Source: Actinomycetota bacterium (GTDB lineage: Bacteria; Actinomycetota; Actinomycetes; Nanopelagicales; Nanopelagicaceae). From it: 20,379 nt of DNA. The notes below the pieces were generated by a model, which ran no database searches, was not told where the DNA came from, and saw only the letters and a list, made by a program, of their open reading frames with translations. The stretch's first letter is position 1. Each line of letters opens with the position of its first letter. The stretch covers positions 1-20,379 of the forward strand of contig VGAF01000014.1 in NCBI GenBank assembly GCA_016870855.1, read 5' to 3'. The position numbers and the translations under genes are program-made. Positions 1 through 7,022 of the stretch are shown one piece after another.

Positions 1-130
1 CAGATATGAGCGATTGCTCAGATCGGACTTTGGCATCTTTCTGCGCCGCGTGATGCAATGCACGTGCTACTGCACCACATTCCCCACCGTGTATCCGGAC
101 ACGGCGGAGAAACTTAAGATGGGAGTTCAT
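1..130 (-). CDS. Unidentified protein, N-terminal 43 residues only, coupled to the sigma factor gene
   Basis: A minus-strand frame starts at ATG 130-128 and stays open to the window edge. It begins MNSHLKFLRRVRIHGGECGA and continues with Ala/His-rich helical-looking sequence. The start overlaps the sigma factor's stop codon as TAATG, and a good Shine-Dalgarno sequence, AAGGGAG, lies 7 nt upstream inside the 3' end of the sigma gene. This indicates a two-gene operon with translational coupling. I do not recognise the family from 43 residues. Genes coupled downstream of ECF sigma factors are often anti-sigma factors, but here the sigma protein already carries its own membrane domain, so I assign no function. 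The product is truncated by the window. Confidence 0.6.
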   Translation of the reverse strand, partial: MNSHLKFLRRVRIHGGECGAVARALHHAAQKDAKVRSEQSLIS

Positions 131-1497
131 TACTTAGCTCCCTTTTCGATTACTTGAATGGCTTGCGCCAAAATCTCTGTCTTGCCTGGGTTTAACACTA
201 TTCGAGTGATTACCTGTCTTGGAGCCTCAAAAAGATCGCGGCCATTTGCGCTCGAGGAGAGCACAATAGCCCCATCCACCTCTGATTTTACGCGAATAAT
301 CGCAGTTAATAGGTAATTTCCATCTAGTAGACGCTGGGTGTCAAAGTAGGCCAGCTTGGTATTCAAAGGAACCCAAGTGCCAGCCTTGCCATAGGAGAGG
401 GCGAAATTAAAGGTAGCACCAGTTGAATCACTGATTATCTGCTCTGAAATCAAAATATTTGCCGCACCAGTATCGGTCTTAACGATCTGGGAGACTGTTA
501 ACTCAGATTCAGTGAAAATTGGATCACGTTTTGAGGTATAAAGAGAGCCCAAGGCGCCAGCAGAATCGGTTATGGTGAAACCGGTTGGGATGCCATTCTT
601 ATCTAGGCCTGTGAAGCTAAGGACTGAGGCTTTAGCGTTGACCACAACAGCGACATCTTTAGAGCCTTCCTGCGGGCTTGTTAAAGGTGCTGGAGAGCTA
701 TTGTTTGAAGAAGGAGAGTTCTCGACAGAAGGTGCTAGCTCAGATTCTGAAATGCTCTGAACTTCATTGACGGTCTGGATTGGTAGCTCACTTGAGTTGT
801 TAAGCGAATTGAATCCCAAGAAGCCAAAGAATAGGAGAACTAGAGATAGGGCAGCCTTGCTTGATTTCTTGGCAAGCTCTGAAGCCTTTTTATAGGTCGT
901 TGAGAGCATATCTAGAGCAGTTAAACCACGCTCGCTATCAACAATTAGCTCGCTCATTACCCTACGTAGAGATGCTCTTGCTCTTGAGAGAGTATGTCTA
1001 ACAGCAGATTCCTTAATACCCAGCTCAGCAGCGATCTCTGCAGTTGATCTTCCTTCCATCTCCCACATCACAAGAGCTGCTCGCTCTGCAGGTGAGAGCA
1101 TTGCAAGTGCTTGTCTAACAATTGCAGCATCATCTGCAGCAGCGATTACATCAACGTGGTCTTTGTTATCAACCCACTTTGATTCAAGCTCTGCTGTGGA
1201 GTCATCAAGAAGTACAAGGTTTGGACGGCGACCTTCGATACGGAAGATATCGATGCAGAGGTTTTCGATTGTCCTGTGCATGTAGCCAAGTGCGTGATCT
1301 TTCGACTCAAGCTCAGGGGCGGCGAGCATGACCTTGATCAGGGCATCTTGAATTACTTCTTCAGCCTTTGCGCTGTCTTTAAGGATTCGAGAGGCATGGG
1401 CGATTAGCTCACTACGGTGCTCTGTGTAGAAAGCACCAAGCTCCGCCACAGTCCAGACTTTCAGACCTGCGGAGACAGATTTCTTACGTAGCGACAC
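130..1497 (-). CDS. ECF-type RNA polymerase sigma factor with transmembrane segment and extracytoplasmic C-terminal domain
   Basis: 455 residues, GTG start, with AAGGGG 8 nt upstream as ribosome binding site. Residues ~25-93 look like sigma-70 region 2 (AEEVIQDALIKV, then an ENLCIDIFR segment). Residues ~129-180 are region 4 with a helix-turn-helix (SPAERAALVMWEMEGRSTAE, then AVRHTLSRARASLRR). A normal ECF factor would end near residue 190. Here a hydrophobic segment at ~215-230 (LSLVLLFFGFLGF) follows, preceded by lysines, which favours cytoplasmic sigma domains. After it come a Ser/Pro/Asn-rich linker (~233-275) and a ~180-residue beta-rich domain of unknown family. The expected role is a membrane-tethered transcription factor that senses an envelope signal. 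Release by proteolysis or in-place activity cannot be told from sequence. It overlaps the next gene as TAATG. The sigma assignment is firm; the sensing role is inference. Confidence 0.88.
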   Translation of the reverse strand: MSLRKKSVSAGLKVWTVAELGAFYTEHRSELIAHASRILKDSAKAEEVIQDALIKVMLAAPELESKDHALGYMHRTIENLCIDIFRIEGRRPNLVLLDDSTAELESKWVDNKDHVDVIAAADDAAIVRQALAMLSPAERAALVMWEMEGRSTAEIAAELGIKESAVRHTLSRARASLRRVMSELIVDSERGLTALDMLSTTYKKASELAKKSSKAALSLVLLFFGFLGFNSLNNSSELPIQTVNEVQSISESELAPSVENSPSSNNSSPAPLTSPQEGSKDVAVVVNAKASVLSFTGLDKNGIPTGFTITDSAGALGSLYTSKRDPIFTESELTVSQIVKTDTGAANILISEQIISDSTGATFNFALSYGKAGTWVPLNTKLAYFDTQRLLDGNYLLTAIIRVKSEVDGAIVLSSSANGRDLFEAPRQVITRIVLNPGKTEILAQAIQVIEKGAK

Positions 1498-1580
1498 TTA
1501 AAGAGCCCCTTATTTCTATACCGGTTTGTGTTACAGAGTCGACCGTCGCCGCCTCTACCCGCTACTACGAATTGGGCGCT

Positions 1581-1615
1581 GATTTGTCGCGGAGATACGA
1601 CAATTCGGACAAATC
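1581..1615. repeat. 8-bp inverted repeat GATTTGTC / GACAAATC
   Basis: GATTTGTC at 1581-1588 is exactly complementary to GACAAATC at 1608-1615. A second, shifted pairing (TTGTCG 1584-1589 with CGACAA 1598-1603) is also possible. The repeat lies in the 130-nt gap upstream of the sigma factor gene and upstream of the structured region that follows. It could be an operator or an RNA hairpin. No T-tract follows it on either strand, so a terminator is unlikely. Confidence 0.45.
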
Positions 1616-1627
1616 AACTAGTAGGAT

Positions 1628-1840
1628 GGCCCCAAGGTTACAATGCCCAGGCCTGAACTGGCGGTCGGGTCGGGGAAAGGAACCCTGCGCGCTAAGGGTA
1701 AGGCAGTGGTGGCGAGAAAACCCTCAACGACACATGGAGAGTTTCTGAGAGGTTGCCCCGCCTTTGGCGTGGACATGACCAAGAACTCAATGGGCTGTGA
1801 GTGGTGCATGATTGCTTCGCTTTTGGGGCTTAACTTTTGG
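1628..1840 (+). ncRNA. Possible structured non-coding RNA, family not identified
   Basis: This stretch is visibly more GC-rich than its surroundings and is not explained by a convincing gene. Its ends can pair: 1628-1637 (GGCCCCAAGG) with 1821-1830 (TTTTGGGGCT). The G-U pairs in that helix (1628/1830, 1636/1822, 1637/1821) would be A-C mismatches on the other strand, which favours the plus orientation. Inside it, GCCCA 1645-1649 pairs with TGGGC 1791-1795, ACCCT/AGGGT forms a hairpin near 1682-1699, and CCCCGCC/GGCGTGG pairs around 1757-1773. The 3' end runs into TTAACTTTT. A TAGGAT box at 1622-1627 is a possible -10, but its expected start point would fall inside the closing helix. It lacks the conserved cores of RNase P RNA, tmRNA and SRP RNA as I know them. 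Both strands are also open as ~80-codon frames without ribosome binding sites. An RNA on the minus strand, or a conserved small protein, remains possible. Confidence 0.3.
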
Positions 1841-1846
1841 CTGACT

Positions 1847-1922
1847 TGGTGGGCCCTGTCGGGATCGAACCGACGACCCACGGATTAAAAGTCCGTTGCT
1901 CTACCGACTGAGCTAAAGGCCC
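1847..1922 (-). tRNA. tRNA-Lys (anticodon UUU)
   Basis: The minus strand reads GGGCCTT-TA-GCTC… and closes with a T-arm (GTCGG TTCGATC CCGAC), acceptor AGGGCCC, discriminator A and an encoded CCA at 1847-1849. All seven acceptor pairs form, one as a T-G wobble. The anticodon loop is CTTTTAA, giving UUU, lysine. The mature part without CCA is 1850-1922. The gene is transcribed toward the sigma factor region and away from the glucan locus. Confidence 0.95.
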
Positions 1923-1928
1923 CACTCA

Positions 1929-1975
1929 GCGGGAGAAACCCGCATGCACAGGGTAGCACCTTGATCAGTCAACCT
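1929..1975 (-). promoter_or_regulatory. Probable tRNA-Lys promoter and leader hairpin
   Basis: Upstream of tRNA-Lys on the minus strand, TACCCT at 1955-1950 is preceded by TG one base before it (TGCTACCCT, an extended -10). A TTGACT hexamer lies only 11 bp further up, too close for a standard -35, so the match is imperfect. The predicted start near 1943 would begin the transcript at a perfect 5-bp hairpin, GCGGG/CCCGC (1929-1943), immediately before the tRNA's 5' end. That hairpin may mark a processing leader. Confidence 0.35.
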
Positions 1976-1996
1976 AGAAATGGCCACTTTCCCTGA

Positions 1997-2215
1997 TTAT
2001 TTCTTCACCTTGTAGCCCACAGGGCACTTCGGATTCGTGCTAGTCACCTTCTTAATCAACTTTCCCTTGATACATGTGATTGTCTTCTTCTTCGCTTCTG
2101 CTTCTACCTTTGCTCTCACCGCTGAGAAGGCAAAATTGATCGGAAGTGATGAAAACGAGAGCAGAGGAACGAGGCTTGTGGCACAAACTGAAAATCTTTT
2201 CATGCTAAGCACCAT
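1997..2215 (-). CDS. Small secreted protein with two-cysteine lysine-rich C-terminal tail
   Basis: 72 residues. An N-terminal signal-peptide-like segment begins MVLSMKRFSVCATSLVPL and runs to about residue 33 (FAFSAVRAK). A short Ala/Lys/Glu stretch follows, then a tail ITCIKGKLIKKVTSTNPKCP. So the mature protein is little more than the tail itself. The same tail ends three other products in this window, at 3335, 13824 and 19777. The second methionine (ATG 2203-2201, MKRFSV…) gives a more typical signal peptide; neither start has a strong ribosome binding site. It lies 34 nt downstream of lacI on the same strand and may be cotranscribed. Its function is unknown; cell-surface location is inferred from the signal peptide and tail. 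Confidence 0.6.
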   Translation of the reverse strand: MVLSMKRFSVCATSLVPLLSFSSLPINFAFSAVRAKVEAEAKKKTITCIKGKLIKKVTSTNPKCPVGYKVKK

Positions 2216-2249
2216 CAGACTTTAGCAACGAAACCCTCTGAAACTAAGG

Positions 2250-3248
2250 CTATTTCCCCGTGCTATTTCGGACCACAAGATCGAGCGGAAGAGTGATTGT
2301 TTTTAACTTCTCACCATGGGGCAACATCAGCTGCGCAGCTACTTTTCGACCTAGTTCGAAACTTGGTTGAGAGATTGTTGATAGAGACGGTTCGGTCTCT
2401 CGCGATTGCTCAGTCCCATCAAAACCAATCACTTTGCATTGACTAGGAACCTTAATTCCTCTTTCTTTCAAGACTTCAAGAACTTCAATAGCCATAATGT
2501 CATTGCTTGCGAAGATGCCATCAAAATTCCCATTGCTGCGCAAATATCGTTCCAGCGACGCGCGAGCGCTGGTACGCGAATAATCACCTTTCAGTACGCG
2601 AGTTGAATCAAATTTGATTTCTGCTTCTGCGAGCGCTTCCTTATAACCGGCCAAGCGTTCGCGACCAGACTCAACGGTCAGATCACCAGTGACAGTAAGA
2701 ATCTTCCGACAGCCGCGATCAATCAGATGAGAAGTGGCAATCTTTCCTCCCACTTGATTGTCGGCACCGACATAAGTAAAACGAGTGGAATCACCCTGGC
2801 GTCCACCGAAGACGACTCGCATATTGTCAGGAATGTACTTTTCTAGAGTTTTAATATCTTCATGCCAACCAAAGAATGCGACCGCGTCATAGTTACCGCG
2901 AATCAAGCTATCTACTAAGTCCCTGTGGCTCTTGCCTTTGGAATGGAAAATCAGAACGGGATGTTGTTGTTCCGATGCAGCTTGAGTAACAAAGCCGTTG
3001 ACAACTGCTAACCAAAAAGGATTACTGAAGAATTCTTCTATCGATTCTTGAAGTACGAAGGCGAGCGCGCCAGATCCGCCGGCAAGTTTGCGGGCATGTG
3101 GATTTGGTCGATAATTCAACTTCTCGATAGCGTTGAGAACTTTTTTCTCTGTTTCGCGAGAAACTGTTGCTGTCTTATTAAGTACTCTCGAGATCGTAGC
3201 TTTGCTTACTCCTGCTGCAGCAGCTACATCATCGATTGTCGCGCTCAT
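2250..3248 (-). CDS. LacI-family transcriptional repressor, probable regulator of the beta-glucan locus
   Basis: 332 residues, the usual LacI-family length. Residues 4-24 form the helix-turn-helix (IDDVAAAAGVSKATISRVLN), followed by the hinge segment ending YRPNPHARKLAGG near residue 58. The remainder is a periplasmic-binding-protein-like sugar-sensing domain (e.g. GIFASNDIMAIEVLEVLKER, then KVIGFDGTEQS). It should act as a cytoplasmic dimeric repressor released by a sugar. Two identical 14-bp LacI-style palindromes at 5560 and 12372 in the neighbouring glucan operons are its likely targets. No copy lies at its own promoter, so autorepression is not indicated. It appears to be transcribed separately: a terminator lies upstream of it and a -10 box 6 nt before its ATG suggests a leaderless mRNA. 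Family is certain; the regulon is inferred from context. Confidence 0.93.
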   Translation of the reverse strand: MSATIDDVAAAAGVSKATISRVLNKTATVSRETEKKVLNAIEKLNYRPNPHARKLAGGSGALAFVLQESIEEFFSNPFWLAVVNGFVTQAASEQQHPVLIFHSKGKSHRDLVDSLIRGNYDAVAFFGWHEDIKTLEKYIPDNMRVVFGGRQGDSTRFTYVGADNQVGGKIATSHLIDRGCRKILTVTGDLTVESGRERLAGYKEALAEAEIKFDSTRVLKGDYSRTSARASLERYLRSNGNFDGIFASNDIMAIEVLEVLKERGIKVPSQCKVIGFDGTEQSRETEPSLSTISQPSFELGRKVAAQLMLPHGEKLKTITLPLDLVVRNSTGK

Positions 3249-3254
3249 GGCTTA

Positions 3255-3260
3255 AGGATA
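3255..3260 (-). promoter_or_regulatory. -10 box of lacI (TATCCT), probably leaderless
   Basis: On the minus strand TATCCT (TANNNT) is followed by only six bases (TAAGCC) and then the lacI ATG at 3248. Transcription would therefore start at or next to the start codon, and no Shine-Dalgarno sequence is present. The -35 region falls in the terminator hairpin and has no good match. Confidence 0.45.
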
Positions 3261-3270
3261 TGGAGATTAA

Positions 3271-3312
3271 AAGGAAAAAGTGGCCAGCGGAATTCGCATC
3301 CGCCAGCCACTT
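3271..3312 (-). terminator. Rho-independent terminator of the GH16 / two-domain protein operon
   Basis: On the minus strand a long hairpin (arms 3299-3312 and 3278-3291: seven outer pairs AAGTGGC/GCCACTT, a 2x2 mismatch, five inner pairs, 7-nt loop) is followed by TTTTTCCTTTT. It starts 23 nt after the stop of the upstream gene (3335) and ends before lacI, separating the two transcription units. Confidence 0.85.
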
Positions 3313-3334
3313 ATCACCTTAACTCAAGGCGTCC

Positions 3335-4585
3335 TTACTTCTTGGTGTAACCCGTTGGGCACTTCGGGTTAAGACCAGTCACGGACCTAGTGTATTTGCC
3401 CTTGACGCAAGTAATTGTTGACTTGACTGGTGCGTAAATATCGAAAGTGACGATATCGATATCAACATCTTTGTCACCAAGACCAGCCATTACTGGCTTC
3501 ATCGTTCCGTAGAGACGGGTCGCAGGTAGTGCCGAGTTCGGTTTTGCAGGTTGAACTTCGGCACCAGAAGTATTGCTATTTGTGACTCGGAAAATTACTT
3601 CTCCGGCGGCATTAGTTGTTCCCGTTAGTTGACCTCCAGGATTACCTTCATTGCTTGGACCAATCGTTAATCTACTTGAGGTCCAACTTGCCTTGGAACC
3701 GCTCCATGGTGCATTGACTTGAAGTGTGACTTTCGCCTTTGCCATCGGAGTGACGCCATCCTTTGTGACTTTATATTTCAAAGTCAAAGCCGTTCCAACC
3801 GGAATATATGTGTACCAAGCTTTTACTTTCGCTGAGTACCACTGGGCGATATCTCCGGTGGTATCAACGCTGTTTTCGGCGGTGAAAGTAGGAGAGATAA
3901 GACGAATGGAAGGCAGCGTCGTAGGTTTTGGAGTCGGAGTTGGAGTTACATTGTTTTCAGCTCCGGCTTTCGTGATATCAAAAGTAATCAGATCAATTGC
4001 TTGCTGCATATCATTCAAACCATCGATGACAGCTTTCATGTTTCCATACAAACGACCGCTGGTGAGACGAGCTTGAGTTTCTGAAGTTGGAATGGCTTCA
4101 GCTTTCGCCGCATCATCATTGTTCTTGATTATGAAAGTAATTTTTCCTTGTGAATCTGTCTTACCGGTTACCACAAGTCCAGCGTTACCATCTTGGCTTG
4201 GTCCAACATTTGTTCCGTTGACTACCCACTTAGCTTGTGAACCGCTCCATGGCGCGTTTACGTAGAAGGTAATTGGCTTATCCGCCCACGGCGTTTTCCC
4301 ATTTGAGGTTACTTGGTAGGTAATCGTTATGGTTGAACCTACGCCGACATACTTAAAGTAGCTACGTCCGCCAGCCGCATAGTATTGTCCGAGACCATCG
4401 GCCGCGAATGTTTCATTCGCTGCGTTAAAGGTCGGTGTTACTACACGCACCGTTGGTAGGTCAGCTGCGGTTGCTGCTTTAAGACCAACGACGTTGCCCA
4501 AGGCGAGAATGAGCGCAAGGAAAATGCCGACATCTCTCCTCCAGTACTTTCTTGATGTGATCATGCCCTTATTTTCCTTTCTCAT
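3335..4585 (-). CDS. Secreted protein with two tandem beta-sandwich-like domains and CVKGK-type tail
   Basis: 416 residues. The signal peptide ends near AATAA (residue ~41). Two homologous units follow: residues ~43-206 and ~224-386, joined by a TPTPTPKPT linker. Each starts with a TPTF/SPTF element, then aromatic-rich sequence (QYYAAGGRSYFKYV; QWYSAKVKAWYTYI), a Y[QK]VT strand, an NAPWSGS motif (N110 and N291), a G-rich turn, R-LYG-MK, and a final ID-(I/V)TFDI strand. The protein ends with ITCVKGKYTRSVTGLNPKCP… The layout suggests Ig-like or carbohydrate-binding modules, but I do not recognise a named family. It is directly downstream of a secreted GH16 (2-nt gap), so a role in binding or displaying beta-glucan is inferred. 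A second start at ATG 4564 is possible and has an AAGG-rich leader. A related protein lies at 8869-10137. Confidence 0.82.
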   Translation of the reverse strand: MRKENKGMITSRKYWRRDVGIFLALILALGNVVGLKAATAADLPTVRVVTPTFNAANETFAADGLGQYYAAGGRSYFKYVGVGSTITITYQVTSNGKTPWADKPITFYVNAPWSGSQAKWVVNGTNVGPSQDGNAGLVVTGKTDSQGKITFIIKNNDDAAKAEAIPTSETQARLTSGRLYGNMKAVIDGLNDMQQAIDLITFDITKAGAENNVTPTPTPKPTTLPSIRLISPTFTAENSVDTTGDIAQWYSAKVKAWYTYIPVGTALTLKYKVTKDGVTPMAKAKVTLQVNAPWSGSKASWTSSRLTIGPSNEGNPGGQLTGTTNAAGEVIFRVTNSNTSGAEVQPAKPNSALPATRLYGTMKPVMAGLGDKDVDIDIVTFDIYAPVKSTITCVKGKYTRSVTGLNPKCPTGYTKK

Positions 4586-4587
4586 TG

Positions 4588-5487
4588 TCAGCCTTGGAAT
4601 ACTTTTCCAACGCCGTTAATAGAGTAAAACCGGATGTAATCGACTTTTAATTCTGCGTTCATCAATTCAGGGTCGATGAATTCGCCCGCATATGTACCGC
4701 CCATTGCCAGATTTAAGATTAAGAAGAATTTTTGATTGAAGACCCAACGACCATTGAGATCTTTGCTCGAATAAGTGCCGTGCGGACGATCGTCAACGAA
4801 GAAAGTTATTGAGTTCTTTTTCCACTCAATTGCAAAAGTGTGATACGTGTCAGCAAGCGTTCCATAGTGGAGATACGCGCTACCTAATCCACTCCCAGGT
4901 GGAGTATCGGGACCGTGCAACGCAGAGGTAGAACGATCGGTGTAATCACCGCGGTATTCCATGATGTCAACTTCGCCGCACTCTGGCCATGGCACTCCAT
5001 CGAGAAGATCACCGCCTAACATCCAAAACGCTGGCCATGTTCCAGTGCCTGCCGGTAATTTAATTCGCGCTTCAATTCGACCATACATGAAACTGACTTT
5101 GCGAGCAGTTTTGATTCGAGCACTGGTGAATTGACATTCGGAACAACGATTTAGAATTTCTGTCGTACCCGTTTCGTCACTCAACTGCTCACCATAAATA
5201 TTCGAGATTCGTCGAGCGGTAATCACGAGTTGACCTGAGCCATTCATGGAAATGTTGGAAGACTTATTCGTGTAGAACTGCCGTTCCGAATTTCCCCATC
5301 CACCGCCGCCGATCTCGTTACTCCAAACTTTCTTATCGGGTAACGAACCTTTCTTTCCATTGAATTCTTGTGACCATAAGAGTTTGAGACTCTTTTTTGT
5401 CGCGGCGTTGGTTGGCGCTGTTGTTAAACCTAATGTCAGAAATGTGGCTAGTCCGCAGGCAAGAGGAACCATGAAGCGTCGCATCAT
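4588..5487 (-). CDS. Secreted GH16 endo-beta-1,3(1,4)-glucanase (laminarinase-like)
   Basis: 299 residues with a signal peptide (MMRRFMVPLACGLATFLTLG…NAAT, ~1-29) and essentially only a GH16 catalytic domain. Diagnostic motifs are GGGWGNSERQFYT (~60-73), YGRIEARIKLPAGTGTWPAF (135-154), the catalytic box ECGEVDIMEY with E172 nucleophile, D174 and E177 acid/base, H191, and LAMGGTYAGEFID near the end. GH16 enzymes of this type cleave internal beta-1,3 or mixed beta-1,3/1,4-glucosidic bonds. ATGATG is preceded by AGGAGGAGAA, a strong ribosome binding site. It is first in a minus-strand operon with the 3335 gene and is divergent from the sugar ABC transporter operon, sharing an operator region. 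GH16 is certain; laminarin as substrate is inferred. Confidence 0.93.
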   Translation of the reverse strand: MMRRFMVPLACGLATFLTLGLTTAPTNAATKKSLKLLWSQEFNGKKGSLPDKKVWSNEIGGGGWGNSERQFYTNKSSNISMNGSGQLVITARRISNIYGEQLSDETGTTEILNRCSECQFTSARIKTARKVSFMYGRIEARIKLPAGTGTWPAFWMLGGDLLDGVPWPECGEVDIMEYRGDYTDRSTSALHGPDTPPGSGLGSAYLHYGTLADTYHTFAIEWKKNSITFFVDDRPHGTYSSKDLNGRWVFNQKFFLILNLAMGGTYAGEFIDPELMNAELKVDYIRFYSINGVGKVFQG

Positions 5488-5549
5488 CGATTCTCCTCCT
5501 GCCTTTCTCGAAACTTCCGTCTGGTGCCTACTAGCGAGAAACCCTTAAA

Positions 5550-5573
5550 TAGAGTACCTTGAAACCGCTTTCA
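5550..5573. promoter_or_regulatory. Divergent promoter region with LacI operator TGAAACCGCTTTCA
   Basis: The operator is 5560-5573: TGAAAC CG CTTTCA, palindromic except for one base pair, as expected for a LacI-family site. TAGAGTA at 5550-5556 contains a -10 box for each direction: TAGAGT on plus (predicted start ~5562, inside the operator) and TACTCT on minus. For the minus promoter the operator fills the -10/-35 spacer. A bound repressor would therefore block both the GH16 operon and the transporter operon. The -35 elements are weak. The same 14 bases recur at 12372-12385. Confidence 0.75.
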
Positions 5574-5595
5574 TGGATAGCGAGGCTCGACCATC

Positions 5596-5639
5596 CCCTC
5601 TCGAGTCAGCCGCCTTCCTGACGAACTTCCAAGAGAGGG
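5596..5639 (+). promoter_or_regulatory. 5' UTR hairpin that can hide the ribosome binding site of the binding-protein gene
   Basis: CCCTCTC (5596-5602) is perfectly complementary to GAGAGGG (5633-5639), and the latter is the Shine-Dalgarno sequence for ATG 5646. Inside it, GTCAG (5605-5609) pairs with CTGAC (5618-5622). The leader from the predicted start (~5562) is about 84 nt. The fold is seen in sequence; a regulatory effect on translation is inference. Confidence 0.4.
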
Positions 5640-5645
5640 CTTTCG

Positions 5646-7013
5646 ATGTTACGCACCACTTCAACCGGTTTGAACCGGAAAAATAGCAAGTCTCTGATTG
5701 GCATCAGCGCCGCACTAATCCTGATTGTCAGTTCATTCGTACAACCAGCGCGAGCCGCAGATCCGATCACTCTGACGATTTGGACTTTTGGTGAAGTGAT
5801 CCAGCCTGGCCTGCAACGTGAATATCAGAAGTTGCACCCAGAAGTGAAAATTATTCCAATCAAGAATGATGTTGATCCGCTTCATCAGAAGACTGTTCTC
5901 TCATGCCAGACCGGAGGTCCAGCAGACATCATCGCTTTCGAAGTTCCCTATTCCGGATATTGGCGCACTGGAAATCGTCCCAATTGCTTCCAAGACTTAC
6001 GTCAGATGAAAACTTCTGACACAAATGCCGCAGCGGGCATCGCAGCTGGCTTAAGCGCGACTGATATTAAGAAGAACTATTTGCCGTGGCGCTGGGAACA
6101 AGGTGTTGCCTTTAACGACAGCGTGATCGGAATCCCAACTGATGTTGGCGGACTTCAAGTTGCATATCGAGTCGATCTCTTCAAGAAAGCTGGACTACCA
6201 ACCGATCGCACACAAGTCAGCAAGTTGTGGCCCACATGGGAGAAGTTCATCGCAGTGGGTAAGAAATACGTTGCAAAGTTAAGTGCAGCAGAGAAGAAAT
6301 CAGGCAAAGGCTTTATTGATGATGCCGGATCTATCTATTCAGCGGTTATGAACCAGGGAACTGCAAAGTACTACCAGGCTGATGGAACAGATGCTGGAAA
6401 ATTGGTTTACAAAACAAATCCTCAGATCAAGAAAGCTTGGAACACAACAGTCTCAGCTTTGAATGCTGGAATCGGTGCAAGGCTTGGCCAATTCACCTCC
6501 GATTGGAATATCGGTATGAATAAAGGCGCCATGGCCACCATCTTGTCTCCAGCGTGGATGCTTGATTACATCAAGAAGCAAGCTCCAGAGACCCGCGGAA
6601 AATGGGATATCGCTAACCTGCCTGGAGGCGGAGGAAATAAAGGCGGGACCGAATTGGGCATTCCGTCGTATTCTAAAAATAAGCAGGCTGCTTTCGATTT
6701 CCTCACTTGGTATCTCGCTCCTGAACAACAACTAAAAGTCTTCAAGACTTATGGACTATTTCCGTCCACTTCAGTTCTATACAACGATCCTGAATTGCTC
6801 AACTACAAAGATGAATTCTTTAACAATGCTCCGGTAGGACAGATTTACACCCAAGGCGTTTTGAAGTTGAAGCCAATCTTCGAAGGAGAACTTGAAAGAA
6901 AGATTGACACACTCTTTGGTGCCGGGCTTGGAAGAGTCGCTTCTAAGAAAATGACGCCGGAAAAATCGTATGCTCTGGTGATCTCGGACGTCGATAAGCT
7001 CTTCAAAAACTAA
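5646..7013 (+). CDS. Extracellular solute-binding protein of a CUT1-type sugar ABC transporter
   Basis: 455 residues, normal for family-1 oligosaccharide-binding proteins. Signal peptide ~1-37 (SLIGISAALILIVSSFVQPA, RA). The mature part begins DPITLTIWTFGE, the typical first strand of this family. Later segments such as GIPTDVGGLQVAYRVDLFKK, MATILSPAWMLDYIKK and FDFLTWYLAPEQQLKVFK match the fold. There is no lipobox cysteine at the cleavage site, whereas actinobacterial sugar-binding proteins are usually lipoproteins, so how it stays near the membrane is unclear. It is the first gene of a plus-strand operon with two permeases and should capture glucan oligosaccharides, judging from the flanking GH16 and GH1 genes. 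Substrate is inferred, not visible in the sequence. The ATG has AGAGAGGG upstream, partly enclosed in a hairpin. Confidence 0.92.
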   Translation: MLRTTSTGLNRKNSKSLIGISAALILIVSSFVQPARAADPITLTIWTFGEVIQPGLQREYQKLHPEVKIIPIKNDVDPLHQKTVLSCQTGGPADIIAFEVPYSGYWRTGNRPNCFQDLRQMKTSDTNAAAGIAAGLSATDIKKNYLPWRWEQGVAFNDSVIGIPTDVGGLQVAYRVDLFKKAGLPTDRTQVSKLWPTWEKFIAVGKKYVAKLSAAEKKSGKGFIDDAGSIYSAVMNQGTAKYYQADGTDAGKLVYKTNPQIKKAWNTTVSALNAGIGARLGQFTSDWNIGMNKGAMATILSPAWMLDYIKKQAPETRGKWDIANLPGGGGNKGGTELGIPSYSKNKQAAFDFLTWYLAPEQQLKVFKTYGLFPSTSVLYNDPELLNYKDEFFNNAPVGQIYTQGVLKLKPIFEGELERKIDTLFGAGLGRVASKKMTPEKSYALVISDVDKLFKN

Positions 7014-7022
7014 TTAATTCTG

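Noticed and set aside
84..107. Hairpin CCACCGTGT/ACACGGCGG just downstream of the sigma factor stop, as a terminator
   Set aside because: It has no T-run, and it lies inside a downstream reading frame that starts at TAATG with a good ribosome binding site.
1628..1840. RNase P RNA, tmRNA or SRP RNA
   Set aside because: None of the conserved cores I know (for example GAGGAAAGTCC of RNase P or the tRNA-Ala-like ends of tmRNA) is present.
1618..1888. Opposed ~80-codon frames over the GC-rich island
   Set aside because: Both run into tRNA-Lys sequence, have no ribosome binding site, and the plus frame's last residues are simply translated tRNA. I kept the interval as an RNA candidate instead.
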